64,000 bases of DNA from Paenibacillus pedocola. Its GTDB lineage: Bacteria; Bacillota; Bacilli; Paenibacillales; Paenibacillaceae. The position numbers were made by a program, and so were the translations under genes. Each line of letters starts with the position of its first letter. Within the stretch, counting starts at the first letter, position 1. The stretch spans positions 5,872,501 to 5,936,500 of the forward strand of contig NZ_CP134223.1 in NCBI RefSeq assembly GCF_031599675.1, in the 5' to 3' direction. Shown here piece after piece: positions 54,471 to 63,439 of this stretch. The notes under the pieces were generated by a model, which made no database searches, had not been told where the DNA came from, and saw only the letters and a program-made list of their open reading frames with translations.

Positions 54471-55901
54471 ATGAAAAAAAAACACGCCGCCCTCATCACC
54501 GTAATCGGGCTACTTCTGGCCGGATCCCTTCTGGCCGGGGGACTTCATATATATGGAAATCAGCAGACGGTCCCCAAGGGCACCCGGATCGCCGGCTGGG
54601 ATATCAGCGGAATGGATATATCCGAAGTCCGCAGCGGACTAGCCGCGAGGCTGAATGCCCTGGAGGCGGTCCCGCTGATTCTCAGGGCGGAGGGAAATAC
54701 CGAGATGACCGTCACCTTGGAGCAGGCCGGAACCACTTATGAAGCAGAGGCATTTCTCCGGGGGCTAAAAGAGTTAACAGACGGAGGACTGCTCCATCGT
54801 GTCCAAGCCCGGCGGAGCTTTGCCAGCTCTTGGGGCCTCGGCATTCATCTGGAGATTAAGCAGCTGCAGAGCAGCTTAAGTCCGGCTTGGGAACGGGAAT
54901 CGTTCGGCGTTCCGGCAGATGCGACCCGCCATATTACCGGAGATGATCAAATCATCTACACCCCGGAAACGACCTCATATAAGGTCGACTGGCATGGACT
55001 GGAGCTCGCCCTGCGGGCAGCCCTTCCTGCCCGGCTCAGCAGCACAGAGTTCCTGACGGGTAAGCGCATTACCCTTGAAGTGCCATTAACCGTTCAAGAG
55101 CCGGCTGTAACACTGAAGGCTTTGAAGGACCAGGGAATTGAGCGTAAGATTTCGCAATTCAGCACCTCTCTCGGCTTAAGCGGTCCAGGCCGTACCTTCA
55201 ACGTGGAGGCCGCAGCGAAAGCGGTCAACGGCACGATGCTGCCGCCGGGGGCTGTCTTCGACTACGGCAAAGCGATTGAAAAAGCCCAGGCGGAATCCGG
55301 CTTCCGCGAAGCGCCGGTTATTGTGAACGGGAAGCTGCAGCCCGGCACCGGCGGGGGAATCTGCCAGGTCTCCAGCACGCTCTACAATGCGGCCCTCCGC
55401 TCCGGCCTGGAGATTGTGGAACGCCGCAATCACTCCCTGCCGGTCAGCTATCTGCCCAAAGGCCAGGATGCGACCTTTTCCCAAGGGTATATCAATTTCC
55501 GTTTCCGCAATAATACCGGTAAATATCTAATTATTAAGGCGGCGGTCCAGGGCCGGACGCTAACTGTAAAGCTGTTCGGCACCTTCCCGAGAAATGTCTA
55601 CTATTCCGTTCAATCCCAAACGGTTGAGGTGCTGCAGCCCGCAGCTAAATATGTAGCGGATTCCTCTTTGCCCCGCGGCGGTACCCGTGTTCTGCAGAGC
55701 GGAAAGCCAGGGTATATCGTCGAAACCTATATCACCCGTTTCGTTGACGGCAAAGCCGTAGAGAAGAAGAAGCTCTCCCGCGATGTGTATCCTGCCCAGA
55801 AGCAGGTGATCGCCATCAACCGCGGCGGCATGAGCAATGCGGCCCGGCCGGAATCCCTGAAGAAGCCGCTGGTGGAAGACGGCGTGAGCAGCAGTGAATA
55901 G
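54471..55901 (+). CDS. VanW family protein with peptidoglycan-binding-like domain
   Basis: A 476-residue membrane-anchored or exported protein. The N-terminal hydrophobic helix (about 6-24) is followed by a YoaR-like domain with a GTRIAGWDISGMDISEVRSG motif (about 36-55). A PG_binding_4-like region comes next, then the VanW domain: GTGGGICQVSSTLYNAALRS and ERRNHSLPVSYLP (about 295-345). Function of VanW is unresolved despite its link to vancomycin-resistance clusters. ATG at 54471 with GAAGGAG upstream; an in-frame ATG 39 bases earlier lacks a site. Divergent from ftsE. Confidence 0.9.
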   Translation: MKKKHAALITVIGLLLAGSLLAGGLHIYGNQQTVPKGTRIAGWDISGMDISEVRSGLAARLNALEAVPLILRAEGNTEMTVTLEQAGTTYEAEAFLRGLKELTDGGLLHRVQARRSFASSWGLGIHLEIKQLQSSLSPAWERESFGVPADATRHITGDDQIIYTPETTSYKVDWHGLELALRAALPARLSSTEFLTGKRITLEVPLTVQEPAVTLKALKDQGIERKISQFSTSLGLSGPGRTFNVEAAAKAVNGTMLPPGAVFDYGKAIEKAQAESGFREAPVIVNGKLQPGTGGGICQVSSTLYNAALRSGLEIVERRNHSLPVSYLPKGQDATFSQGYINFRFRNNTGKYLIIKAAVQGRTLTVKLFGTFPRNVYYSVQSQTVEVLQPAAKYVADSSLPRGGTRVLQSGKPGYIVETYITRFVDGKAVEKKKLSRDVYPAQKQVIAINRGGMSNAARPESLKKPLVEDGVSSSE

Positions 55902-55947
55902 AAAAATTACGGACAGCGGAAAATAACCGCTATTCAGAGCGCACAGC

Positions 55948-55985
55948 AAAAAGACGGTTCAGAATACGTTCTGACCGTCTTTTTG
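55948..55985 (+). terminator. Terminator after the VanW-family gene
   Basis: AAAGACGGTTCAG pairs with CTGACCGTCTTT (one bulge), followed by TTTTTG, about 45 bases after the stop. Confidence 0.85.
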
Positions 55986-56110
55986 TGTAGCTTTATAACA
56001 CTGCTGAAATTACGCCGATTATTTTACACAGTCATTACTTTGGTAATTATTGGAGTTTACGCAGGCGCGTTACACTGGGGGAAGACCTCCAGAAGAAAGG
56101 ATGAAGAAAT

Positions 56111-56518
56111 ATGAGCACCGTATTAACCTCTGAATTGTCCGCCGTGCTACGCAGCGCCCCGTCCGTTCCGGCTTCGCTCACCTGCCGTGAAACGATGCGC
56201 GTCATGTTCCAGCATCCGGAATCAAAATGCATCGTTGTCTGCAATGAAGGGAACGAGCCAGTGGGCATACTGATGTGTGAACGTTTCTTTTTAAGAGCTA
56301 CCGGGCGCATGGGTACGGACCACTTTTACCGGGAATCGATAACCAAGCTGATGAACCGCAAGCCCCTGATTGCCGATCTATCCACCCCTGCCGCCTCTGT
56401 ACTGGCTGAAGCCATGAACCGCCCCGACATGATGAAAAATGATTGCATCATTATTACCTCGCAAGGCAAGCTCGCCGGTGTCATTTACCCTTCAGACATG
56501 CTTTGCTCCCGGCAGTAA
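56111..56518 (+). CDS. CBS-domain-pair protein
   Basis: A 135-residue soluble protein made of two CBS motifs: TCRETMRVMFQHPESKCIVV with GNEPVGILMCERF, and STPAASVLAEAMNRPDMMKN with GKLAGVIYPSDML. CBS pairs bind adenine nucleotides and usually regulate a partner protein. Standalone pairs of this size occur in Bacillales, with no fixed role. AAAGGATGAAGAA precedes the ATG. Single gene. Confidence 0.8.
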   Translation: MSTVLTSELSAVLRSAPSVPASLTCRETMRVMFQHPESKCIVVCNEGNEPVGILMCERFFLRATGRMGTDHFYRESITKLMNRKPLIADLSTPAASVLAEAMNRPDMMKNDCIIITSQGKLAGVIYPSDMLCSRQ

Positions 56519-56578
56519 GGCATGTTCCCCCAGCCCGGCGTTATCCTCCGCTATAACCAGCTGTATCTACTACCTGCC

Positions 56579-57181
56579 TTAGAATAAGGTATCCGGTGAC
56601 ATATCGATTCTCCAGTAGCCGTTCACTTTTTTCAATTTGACGACTACCATTTCATTCGCCCCCTGGCCGTCAGGCTGTGGCACACTCAATTCGAATACCG
56701 CGGTGGTTGCCGTTTTGGAGACCATAATGGCTGTAGCCTTATCATATTGAAGCGCGTTGCCCACATCGGCATTCACCTGCGCCATTCTTCCCTTATACTC
56801 CAGGAATTGTGTCTGTACATAAAAGGCGGCGGCATTGTGCGTGTAGGCTCTTTTTATGTAATTCATCAGTTGCTGCTTGGTGCCAAGATCGCTGGAAAGG
56901 AACCGGTAATTCATACCGTTGTATACGAATGTTTCCGGATTGTATACATTGCCGCTCCCGCTGGCGTAGGTATACAATTTTTTGGCGTGAACGACGAGCG
57001 GAATAATGCTTTTCACCGTCAGATTGTTAATCGTGGCCGGGCCCTCTTTACCCGGTACAGAAACCGCTACCGTCTTTATGGCCGTGCTCCCGGTGTCCGG
57101 CACCGCTGCCATTGCCCCGCTCCCTGCCGACACCAGCCCCAGTGCCAGAGCCAACGAACCTATCATCCACTTCTTGTTCAT
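56579..57181 (-). CDS. iseA: IseA-like inhibitor of D,L-endopeptidase cell wall hydrolases
   Basis: A 200-residue secreted protein. Signal peptide with KK, then ALALGLVSAGSGAMA (cut near residue 24). The C-terminal half follows B. subtilis IseA (YoeB): YRFLSSDLGTKQQLMNYIKR, FLEYKGRMAQVNADVGNAL and a final YWRID. IseA binds LytE/LytF/CwlS/CwlO-type hydrolases and blocks their catalytic site. Start at ATG 57181 behind AAGGAGG; 18 residues of open frame before it lack a signal. It is close to the ftsEX-hydrolase block. Its target in this organism is not known. Confidence 0.8.
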   Translation of the reverse strand: MNKKWMIGSLALALGLVSAGSGAMAAVPDTGSTAIKTVAVSVPGKEGPATINNLTVKSIIPLVVHAKKLYTYASGSGNVYNPETFVYNGMNYRFLSSDLGTKQQLMNYIKRAYTHNAAAFYVQTQFLEYKGRMAQVNADVGNALQYDKATAIMVSKTATTAVFELSVPQPDGQGANEMVVVKLKKVNGYWRIDMSPDTLF

Positions 57182-57329
57182 TCTCAATTCCTCCTTGTTG
57201 TTCTGCTTCACCAAGTAGATCACAGTTACTTCCATTACAATGACCGTTACTTTATACTTTACGGCGGCTTGTAAGCTAAAATACCCAATTCATATAGGAG
57301 TGAAAACGGATTTATGGGGGATGGGAACA

Positions 57330-57363
57330 AAAAAACTCCGCCTTCATTTGATAAGAAGGCGCA
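57330..57363 (-). terminator. Terminator of the pilus operon
   Basis: On the minus strand, CGCCTTCTT-ATCAAAT-GAAGGCG, followed by GAGTTTTTTTG. It lies about 45 bases after the pilO stop. Confidence 0.8.
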
Positions 57364-57409
57364 GCTGGGATCCGTTGCATATTTCACTAACAGGTTCTAG
57401 GTTATTTTG

Positions 57410-58036
57410 TTACTTAATGGCAACTTGTGCCTCTGTCTTCGGGGAATCCGGCGCATCCTCATAATAAGCTGTGAAAGAGATATTAGCTGTAATAATGCTT
57501 CCGGACTCCCCATTTGCAGCCGAATCCTCCGACTGCTGGAAGCTAAAAGAATCCACATTGATGATACGCGGCATAAGCTGCAGCGCAGTCAACCAGTTCC
57601 GGATACTGGTATACTCCCCTTCCACGATTGCTGTCATTTTCAGCTGCTTGACCGTAGGAAAAGCGATATCGGCCGAGCCCGTCATTTCCTGAATGGGATT
57701 GTTCTCACCAATGGCGAAGCCGATATCCTTAAGCCTTGCATTCGTATAACTGCCGATCGTCCGCAGATCAAGTATAAGCTGTTCGCTGGCGTCGCCGCGC
57801 GGAAGCTGTGCCAGCAGAGCTTCTTGTTCCTGATTGGCTTCAGATGAACTCTTCAACTCGTCAATCTTCGTTTTCAACAGCCCGTTTTGCTGTTCTAGCT
57901 GTCCAATCTGCAGATCCTGATCCTCAATCTGGCGGTTAACCGGCTTTACCCCAAACATGAAGAAGGCGAACAGCAGCAGAAACAGCACAAGTACCCCGAG
58001 TACTATGGGTGAACGATATTTATTGATCTGTTCCAT
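57410..58036 (-). CDS. pilO: Type IV pilus assembly protein PilO
   Basis: A 208-residue bitopic membrane protein. Short cytoplasmic N-terminus, a helix (SPIVLGVLVLFLLLFAFFMF, about 9-28), a coiled coil (about 38-75) and a ferredoxin-like outer domain (VEGEYTSIRNWLTALQLMPR). It binds PilN and PilM in the alignment subcomplex. Start at ATG 58036 with AAGGGGGAG 8 bases upstream; an earlier in-frame ATG would translate through that site. It overlaps the end of the pilM-pilN gene by 17 bases. Confidence 0.88.
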   Translation of the reverse strand: MEQINKYRSPIVLGVLVLFLLLFAFFMFGVKPVNRQIEDQDLQIGQLEQQNGLLKTKIDELKSSSEANQEQEALLAQLPRGDASEQLILDLRTIGSYTNARLKDIGFAIGENNPIQEMTGSADIAFPTVKQLKMTAIVEGEYTSIRNWLTALQLMPRIINVDSFSFQQSEDSAANGESGSIITANISFTAYYEDAPDSPKTEAQVAIK

Positions 58037-59630
58037 TCTCTGCAGCTCCCCCTTCATTATTCTGTGTAGCTGTCCCCTGGTTATCTTCTTTCAGGTTTAC
58101 CTTATAAATGGCGGTGTAGGCTCCGGCCAGTGAAGCAGCAGACCCTGAATCGGCTTCACCTTCGGACAATTTCTCGATGGATGCATCCACAGTAAAGGAC
58201 ATCTTCCGCAGCTTAACCAGATATTCGGAAGCCTGCTCCATTCCCGGAACGCTCACGGTCAGATCAATCGAGGTGAGATAGGTATAATTGATATTCCGCA
58301 GAGCACTGCCTTGCGGCAATCCTTCCGCCAGTTCATTTAACACAGATACGATGTTTAATTTATACTTCATAATCTCATCTATTGCTGCCTTGCGGTCCAG
58401 TTTGGCGGACCCTCCGTTATTAAGCTGGGTTAACTCGCGTTGCAGCATGGCACTCCGGTCCTGAAGTCCCTGCAGCTGCTGCTGCTGGTCACTTAATTCG
58501 CCCTTCCCTGAAGCAAAATAAATGCCGATCCCCAGTGAACCCAGCAGCCAAAGTCCTACGAGCGCGATTACCACGTAAGGGAACAACACAGCCTCCCTAT
58601 CTTCGCGGGGCAAGAGATCAATATGGCGGATACGATGGCCGAAAGCGGCTCCAGTAGCGACACGGTAGTTGTTCAGCTCCGGGTCCTGCCCTGTATCAGC
58701 TTCCAGCTGATCCAGATTGACCGGGATAATCTCCTGTTCGGACAGGGACTGACGCAGTTCTGTGTGAAGCTGTCTGCGTATGCCCGGCGTCCCTGTAATC
58801 AGCACATTGCTGATACGGGTGCTCCCATCATGCAAGCTGTATTGATAGAAATTCAGCATCCGGGATATCTCGGCAGTGATCTCGACCATTTGCTCAGGTG
58901 ACAGCACTTCCTCAGGCATTTCCAAAGAGGCCGCCGCTTCCGCGACATACGCAGTCATCTCAGGACCCTTAGGTGCTTCCACTCTGTTCTGATGTAAATC
59001 TGCTACGTTAATCGTCCGGCTAAATACGGGGTTACCGTCCCGGTACATATAAATGTCCAGCATGGACTGCTCCAGATGGATCAGCATCGTCTCGTTAAAC
59101 AGTTCTCCCTGGCTGGCAGTAATGGTACGGGCAAGGGCAGTGGCAGATATTTCAACACTTAAGACCCGCAGTCCTGCAGCTTCCAATACATCAATGTAGT
59201 CCTGAATGGACTGCCGGGGTGCGGCAAAAACGAGCAGCTGACTCTGTTCCTCGTCTACCCCTGTTGTCACATAATCATAAACGGGATTCTCAAAAGGCAG
59301 ATGAAGGCCGGTTTCGACCTCCAGCTTCACGAGTTGTTCCAGCTCTTTTTCGTTCGTGCTCGGAATGCTCATCTTGCGGATAATGATTTGTGCCGGCGGG
59401 ATGGCTAAGGATACCCTCGCCCCCCTCAGTCCTTGCTGCTTCACCCAAGGCTTGAGGGCACCAAGCAGTGCCTCGCTGTCTGCGACCCGGTTCTCCACGA
59501 TCATTCCGGAAGGCAGGGCAAGCGTCCCTTTTTTGCGGACCTCCCAGGTCTTATTTTTCTTTAAGCTGATGTAGCGAACCGCAGATTCTTCAATCGAAAT
59601 CCCAATCGCCTGTTGACCTAGTACAAGCAT
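58020..59630 (-). CDS. PilM-PilN fusion protein of the type IV pilus machinery
   Basis: A 536-residue protein joining two usually separate parts. Residues 1-335 are an actin-like PilM domain (GQQAIGISIEESAVRYISLK at the start; QLVKLEVETGLHLPFENPVY near 99-118, typical of PilM). At 337-343 comes IDLLPRE, the short motif by which PilM grips the N-terminus of PilN. It is followed at once by a membrane helix (348-374), a coiled coil and a periplasmic-type domain, that is a PilN module. The fusion makes the motif intramolecular. AGGAGGG precedes the ATG. Between the prepilin peptidase and pilO. Confidence 0.9.
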   Translation of the reverse strand: MLVLGQQAIGISIEESAVRYISLKKNKTWEVRKKGTLALPSGMIVENRVADSEALLGALKPWVKQQGLRGARVSLAIPPAQIIIRKMSIPSTNEKELEQLVKLEVETGLHLPFENPVYDYVTTGVDEEQSQLLVFAAPRQSIQDYIDVLEAAGLRVLSVEISATALARTITASQGELFNETMLIHLEQSMLDIYMYRDGNPVFSRTINVADLHQNRVEAPKGPEMTAYVAEAAASLEMPEEVLSPEQMVEITAEISRMLNFYQYSLHDGSTRISNVLITGTPGIRRQLHTELRQSLSEQEIIPVNLDQLEADTGQDPELNNYRVATGAAFGHRIRHIDLLPREDREAVLFPYVVIALVGLWLLGSLGIGIYFASGKGELSDQQQQLQGLQDRSAMLQRELTQLNNGGSAKLDRKAAIDEIMKYKLNIVSVLNELAEGLPQGSALRNINYTYLTSIDLTVSVPGMEQASEYLVKLRKMSFTVDASIEKLSEGEADSGSAASLAGAYTAIYKVNLKEDNQGTATQNNEGGAAENGTDQ

Positions 59631-59645
59631 GCGATGATAACCCTC

Positions 59646-60395
59646 CTAACCGATAAACGTGAGATAGAAACCAATGATGTCCGGGCCATACAGCAATGCA
59701 ACCAGTGTGCCGAACGCCAAAAAAGGTCCGAATGGCATATGTTGTTTTTTTTGAACAAGACCTGCAAGCTGCAAGCCTCCGCCAACTGCCGCACCAAACG
59801 CACAGGCAATAAGAAAGGCCACAATGACATTCGGCCAGCCGAGAATCCAGCCCAGCAGCGCGAACAGCTTGACATCCCCCATTCCCATACCGCCAAACAG
59901 CGCAAGCAGCAAAAGAACGCCGCCTCCGCTCAGCGCACCAAGCAGATGAACCCAGAGCGGCTCCTCCGCCATAAAGGGAACCAGTACCAGAAAGAGCGGC
60001 AGGAAAAACAGCAGCACCTTATTCGGAATCAGCATGTACTTCAGATCTGAGACCGTAATAATAACCGACAAGCTGGCCAGCAGCAGCCCCACCAGCCCTT
60101 TCAGCGTAAGCCCCAGCTCCAGATACATCCAGAGGAACAGGAGTCCCGTCGCCGCTTCACCCATCGGATATAACAGGGAAACTTTCACGCCGCAGTGATG
60201 GCACTTCCCGCCGGACAGCACATAGCTGAAGACCGGGAACAGATCACGCACACCCAGCCTTGTATTACATTTCGGACAGCGTGACGGTGGATGCAGCAGC
60301 GACTCTCCCGCCGGTACCCGCAGTGCCACCACATTAAAAAACGAACCAAGTACCAGTCCGAGCAACGTGATATAAATGGCGATGAATATAGTCAT
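59646..60395 (-). CDS. pilD: Prepilin peptidase (A24 family, PilD/ComC-like)
   Basis: A 249-residue membrane aspartic protease that cuts and methylates prepilins. The N-terminal domain carries two CxxC zinc pairs (CPKCNTRLG, CHHCGVKVS). The two catalytic Asp lie in ITVSDLKYMLIPN and GMGMGDVKLF. About seven membrane helices. AAAGGGA precedes the ATG. It follows the prepilin gene after a hairpin. Confidence 0.95.
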   Translation of the reverse strand: MTIFIAIYITLLGLVLGSFFNVVALRVPAGESLLHPPSRCPKCNTRLGVRDLFPVFSYVLSGGKCHHCGVKVSLLYPMGEAATGLLFLWMYLELGLTLKGLVGLLLASLSVIITVSDLKYMLIPNKVLLFFLPLFLVLVPFMAEEPLWVHLLGALSGGGVLLLLALFGGMGMGDVKLFALLGWILGWPNVIVAFLIACAFGAAVGGGLQLAGLVQKKQHMPFGPFLAFGTLVALLYGPDIIGFYLTFIG

Positions 60396-60424
60396 GGTAG
60401 TGTAGGGTCCCTTTCAGGGATTTT

Positions 60425-60453
60425 AAAAAAGGAATCGGAATGGTTCCGATTCC
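60425..60453 (-). terminator. Hairpin between the prepilin gene and pilD
   Basis: A perfect 10-bp stem GGAATCGGAA / TTCCGATTCC with a 3-base loop. On the minus strand it is followed by TTTTTTAAAA. It would stop most transcripts after the prepilin and so raise pilin over assembly proteins. Confidence 0.75.
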
Positions 60454-60471
60454 TTAGAAATATTACTATAG

Positions 60472-60945
60472 TTAATTAGTTCTTTTAGTCTTTAGTATCT
60501 CTTCTTCAGAAAATTGCTTTGCCTCTGAATCAGTATCTAAAGTAGCTGTTCTGAGATCAACTGCAGCAGTATCAGCTAAAGTACCATCAGCACTAAAAGT
60601 AACTTTACTAGCATTAGCCAATGCCTCTTTTGTACTTGGAAGAACAATACCGGGTTCTAAATAACCCTGTGACTTTAAAGTTTCAACAGTTATTGAATAA
60701 GCTGCTGTACTTGTAAAAACACCTTCCTTTTCAGCTATTGTGTACATCCTTGCAGCTTCGTACACTTGTCTTGCTGTTGCCAAATCCGAGTCTTCTTTTG
60801 TATTGTTAATAATTCCGCTAATCATTGGAATCGCAATAACCGCGATAATCCCCAGAATAATGATAACCGCCAAGAGCTCAATCAGTGTAAACCCCTTCTG
60901 GTTCTCTTCCTTGCTCAATCTTTTTTTAATAGCTTGTGCCAACAT
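60472..60945 (-). CDS. Type IV prepilin
   Basis: A 157-residue pilin precursor. Leader of 18 residues ending KG, cut before F19 (KGFTLIELLAVIIILGIIAV), with Glu at mature position 5. The hydrophobic helix is followed by a small polar domain without cysteines; related Gram-positive pilins (ComGC/PilE-like) are similar. AAGGGGGAAATTG precedes the ATG. Lower GC than the rest of the pil operon. Confidence 0.93.
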   Translation of the reverse strand: MLAQAIKKRLSKEENQKGFTLIELLAVIIILGIIAVIAIPMISGIINNTKEDSDLATARQVYEAARMYTIAEKEGVFTSTAAYSITVETLKSQGYLEPGIVLPSTKEALANASKVTFSADGTLADTAAVDLRTATLDTDSEAKQFSEEEILKTKRTN

Positions 60946-61138
60946 TTCAATTTCCCCCTTGAATTTAGTAGTGTTGTAGTGCCGATAGAAAACTTATTCT
61001 ACAATTTCTAGTCTTCCTTGCTGCCTTGCCCTGATATAGAAACAAATCCCCCATCATCCAGCACACGTGAAAGTTTCTTGGACTCCACACCGCCTTCCCG
61101 GCGTCACCCCTCTCAATATATACAAGGAACCGCAAGGC

Positions 61139-62344
61139 TCACATATTACCGTACAGACTGAACATCGGCAGCATAATACTTGCCACTATAACCCCAACTA
61201 CACCGGCCAAAAAGGCAATCAGCAGCGGCTCGAGCAGTGATTTCAGGCGGTCAACCGTATTCTCTACATCCATCTCATAGAAATCGGCGACCTTAGACAG
61301 CATGGTATCCAGAGCGCCCGTTTCTTCTCCGATGGCGATCATCTGGGTAACAAGCGGCGGGAAGACCCATGCCTTCTTTAGCGGCTCAGACAGCGGTTTA
61401 CCCTGCCGCAAGGAATCGCCTGCACTGCGGATAAACTTCCCGATCACTTTATTGCCCGCCACCTCCTCCACAATCGCCAGCGATTGTAAGATAGGGACGG
61501 AGCTGGCATATAGCGAAGCGAAGGTACGGGTAAACTGGGCGATAGAGCCTTTCTGGTTCAGCTTCCCGAACACCGGCAGCTTCAGCTTGGCATAATCAAT
61601 TGCATAGGCGCCTTTCTCCGTCCGCTTGGCTACCTGGTACGCCGCGATCACCAGCAGCACTCCGAGGATCCAGAAATACCACTGCCCCTGAATGCTTTTG
61701 CTAAGTGCCAGTACCATCTTCGTAATGGCCGGCAGCTCCGCATTCATCGACTCGAACATAGTGACGAACTGCGGGACGATGGCCCATAGCAGGTAGACTA
61801 CCGCTCCGATAGCCATCACTCCGACGGTGATCGGATAGGTCAGCGCGGACTTGATTTTTTCGGTCGTTGTATGCTGCTTCTCAAAGAACATTGCCAGACG
61901 CTCCAGCGTGCCTTCCATATTCCCAGACTCTTCGCCTGCGCGGATCATGCTGACAAACAGCGGCGGGAAAATTTTCTTATGGTCTTGCACAGCCTGAGAA
62001 AAGGCTATTCCGCGCATTAGACTGGAGCCGACATCCTGCAGTGCTTTACGGAGCGGTTTGCTCTCGGTCTGTTCTGCCAAAATCCGGGTTGCGTCCACAA
62101 TCGAGACCCCCGCACGCATAAGGGTGGCGAACTGGCGGCAGTAGATGATGAAATGAATCGTCTTGACTGGATTCCCGATATAAAGCTCCATTTGCATGAT
62201 TGAGGTCTTGCGTTCTACCAGCAAAAATACGGTCAGACCGCGCTTGCGAAGCTCTTCCATCGCCGCAGGCTTGTCCGATGCGGTCAACTTACCCTTGATC
62301 TGTCTGCCCGATGAGGTCTTGACCTGATATTCAAACAATGCCAT
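61139..62344 (-). CDS. pilC: Type IV pilus inner membrane platform protein PilC
   Basis: A 401-residue polytopic protein with duplicated cytoplasmic domains (MRAGVSIVDATRILAEQ and LYASSVPILQSLAIVEEV) and three membrane helices. T2SSF-family hallmarks are VSMIRAGEESGNMEGTLERL and TQMIAIGEETGALDTMLSKV, a clear internal repeat. It is the platform turned by the PilB and PilT motors. ATG shares one base with the pilT stop. Confidence 0.95.
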   Translation of the reverse strand: MALFEYQVKTSSGRQIKGKLTASDKPAAMEELRKRGLTVFLLVERKTSIMQMELYIGNPVKTIHFIIYCRQFATLMRAGVSIVDATRILAEQTESKPLRKALQDVGSSLMRGIAFSQAVQDHKKIFPPLFVSMIRAGEESGNMEGTLERLAMFFEKQHTTTEKIKSALTYPITVGVMAIGAVVYLLWAIVPQFVTMFESMNAELPAITKMVLALSKSIQGQWYFWILGVLLVIAAYQVAKRTEKGAYAIDYAKLKLPVFGKLNQKGSIAQFTRTFASLYASSVPILQSLAIVEEVAGNKVIGKFIRSAGDSLRQGKPLSEPLKKAWVFPPLVTQMIAIGEETGALDTMLSKVADFYEMDVENTVDRLKSLLEPLLIAFLAGVVGVIVASIMLPMFSLYGNM

Positions 62345-63393
62345 CAGCTGCCCACCTCATTCATGTAGGCTTTGGCTGCATCCGGTTGAACCAGCCCTTG
62401 GGCCAGATATTCACGGATGCTCATCTCGAGTGTATGCATGCCAAGCGCCCGGCCCGTCTGCATGACATTTTTAATCTGGTGTGTCTTCTCTGTCCGGATC
62501 AGATTGGCGACAGCTGGCGTATTGACCAGAATTTCTGTTGCGCACAGGCGGCCGCGTCCTCCAGCCCGGGGGAATAGCCGCTGGCTAATGACCGCAAGCA
62601 GGACTGAGGCCAGCTGCGAGCGAATCTGCCCCTGCTGATGGCCCGGAAAAGCATCGATGATCCGGTCAATCGTCTGCGGTGCATCCGTGGTGTGCAGCGT
62701 AGCCAATACCAGATGCCCTGTTTCCGCTGCCGTAATGGCGGCCGATATCGTCTCCAAATCGCGCATCTCCCCGACAAGAATCACATCAGGGTCCTGCCGC
62801 AGGGCAGCACGCAGCCCGCTTGAGAAGCTGTCCGTATCACTGCCAACTTCCCGCTGGTCGACCAGACATGTACCGTGCCCGTGCAGGAACTCGATCGGAT
62901 CTTCAAGCGTAACGATATGCTTGCTCTCCGATTGATTAATGGAGTGGATCATGGCTGCCAGTGTGGAAGATTTACCGCTACCCGTCGGGCCTGTCACCAG
63001 GATCAAGCCCTGGGGCTTCCTGGCCAGAGATGCCAGCAGCGGCGGCATGCTGAGCTGTTGTAATGAAGGAATGTCTGCCGGTATGGACCGTGCAGCGATG
63101 CTGATGCCGCTGCGCTGGCGGAAGACGTTCACCCGGTACCTGACTCCATTCTCCAGCGGAAAGGAAAAATCAGCCTCCCCTGCAGCGGCAAGGGTCTTAC
63201 TGTGACGTTCGCCCATCAGCAATTCGGCCATCGCGGCCGATTCCTCAGGGTTGACGGCCTCTCCTTCAATCCGGTGAAGCGCTCCGTCAATCCTCATGAC
63301 CGGCGGAGAACCTACGGAAATATGCAAATCGGAAGCTTTGGAGGAATAGGCCATATGGAGCAGCTCTATTATGTCTCTTGTGAATGTCGTCAT
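62344..63393 (-). CDS. pilT: Type IV pilus retraction ATPase PilT
   Basis: A 349-residue hexameric ATPase. Walker A VTGPTGSGKSST (about 134), an Asp box (VTLEDPIEFLH), Walker B DVILVGEMRDLETI, and a His box (GHLVLATLHTTDA). The presence of PilT means the pili can retract and so could power twitching. It starts 46 bases after pilB. A GAGG-containing site precedes the ATG. Confidence 0.95.
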   Translation of the reverse strand: MTTFTRDIIELLHMAYSSKASDLHISVGSPPVMRIDGALHRIEGEAVNPEESAAMAELLMGERHSKTLAAAGEADFSFPLENGVRYRVNVFRQRSGISIAARSIPADIPSLQQLSMPPLLASLARKPQGLILVTGPTGSGKSSTLAAMIHSINQSESKHIVTLEDPIEFLHGHGTCLVDQREVGSDTDSFSSGLRAALRQDPDVILVGEMRDLETISAAITAAETGHLVLATLHTTDAPQTIDRIIDAFPGHQQGQIRSQLASVLLAVISQRLFPRAGGRGRLCATEILVNTPAVANLIRTEKTHQIKNVMQTGRALGMHTLEMSIREYLAQGLVQPDAAKAYMNEVGS

Positions 63394-63439
63394 CGGCTTC
63401 TTCCTCCCTCGAAATCAGTCCATCTTCTTAATGGTTTTG

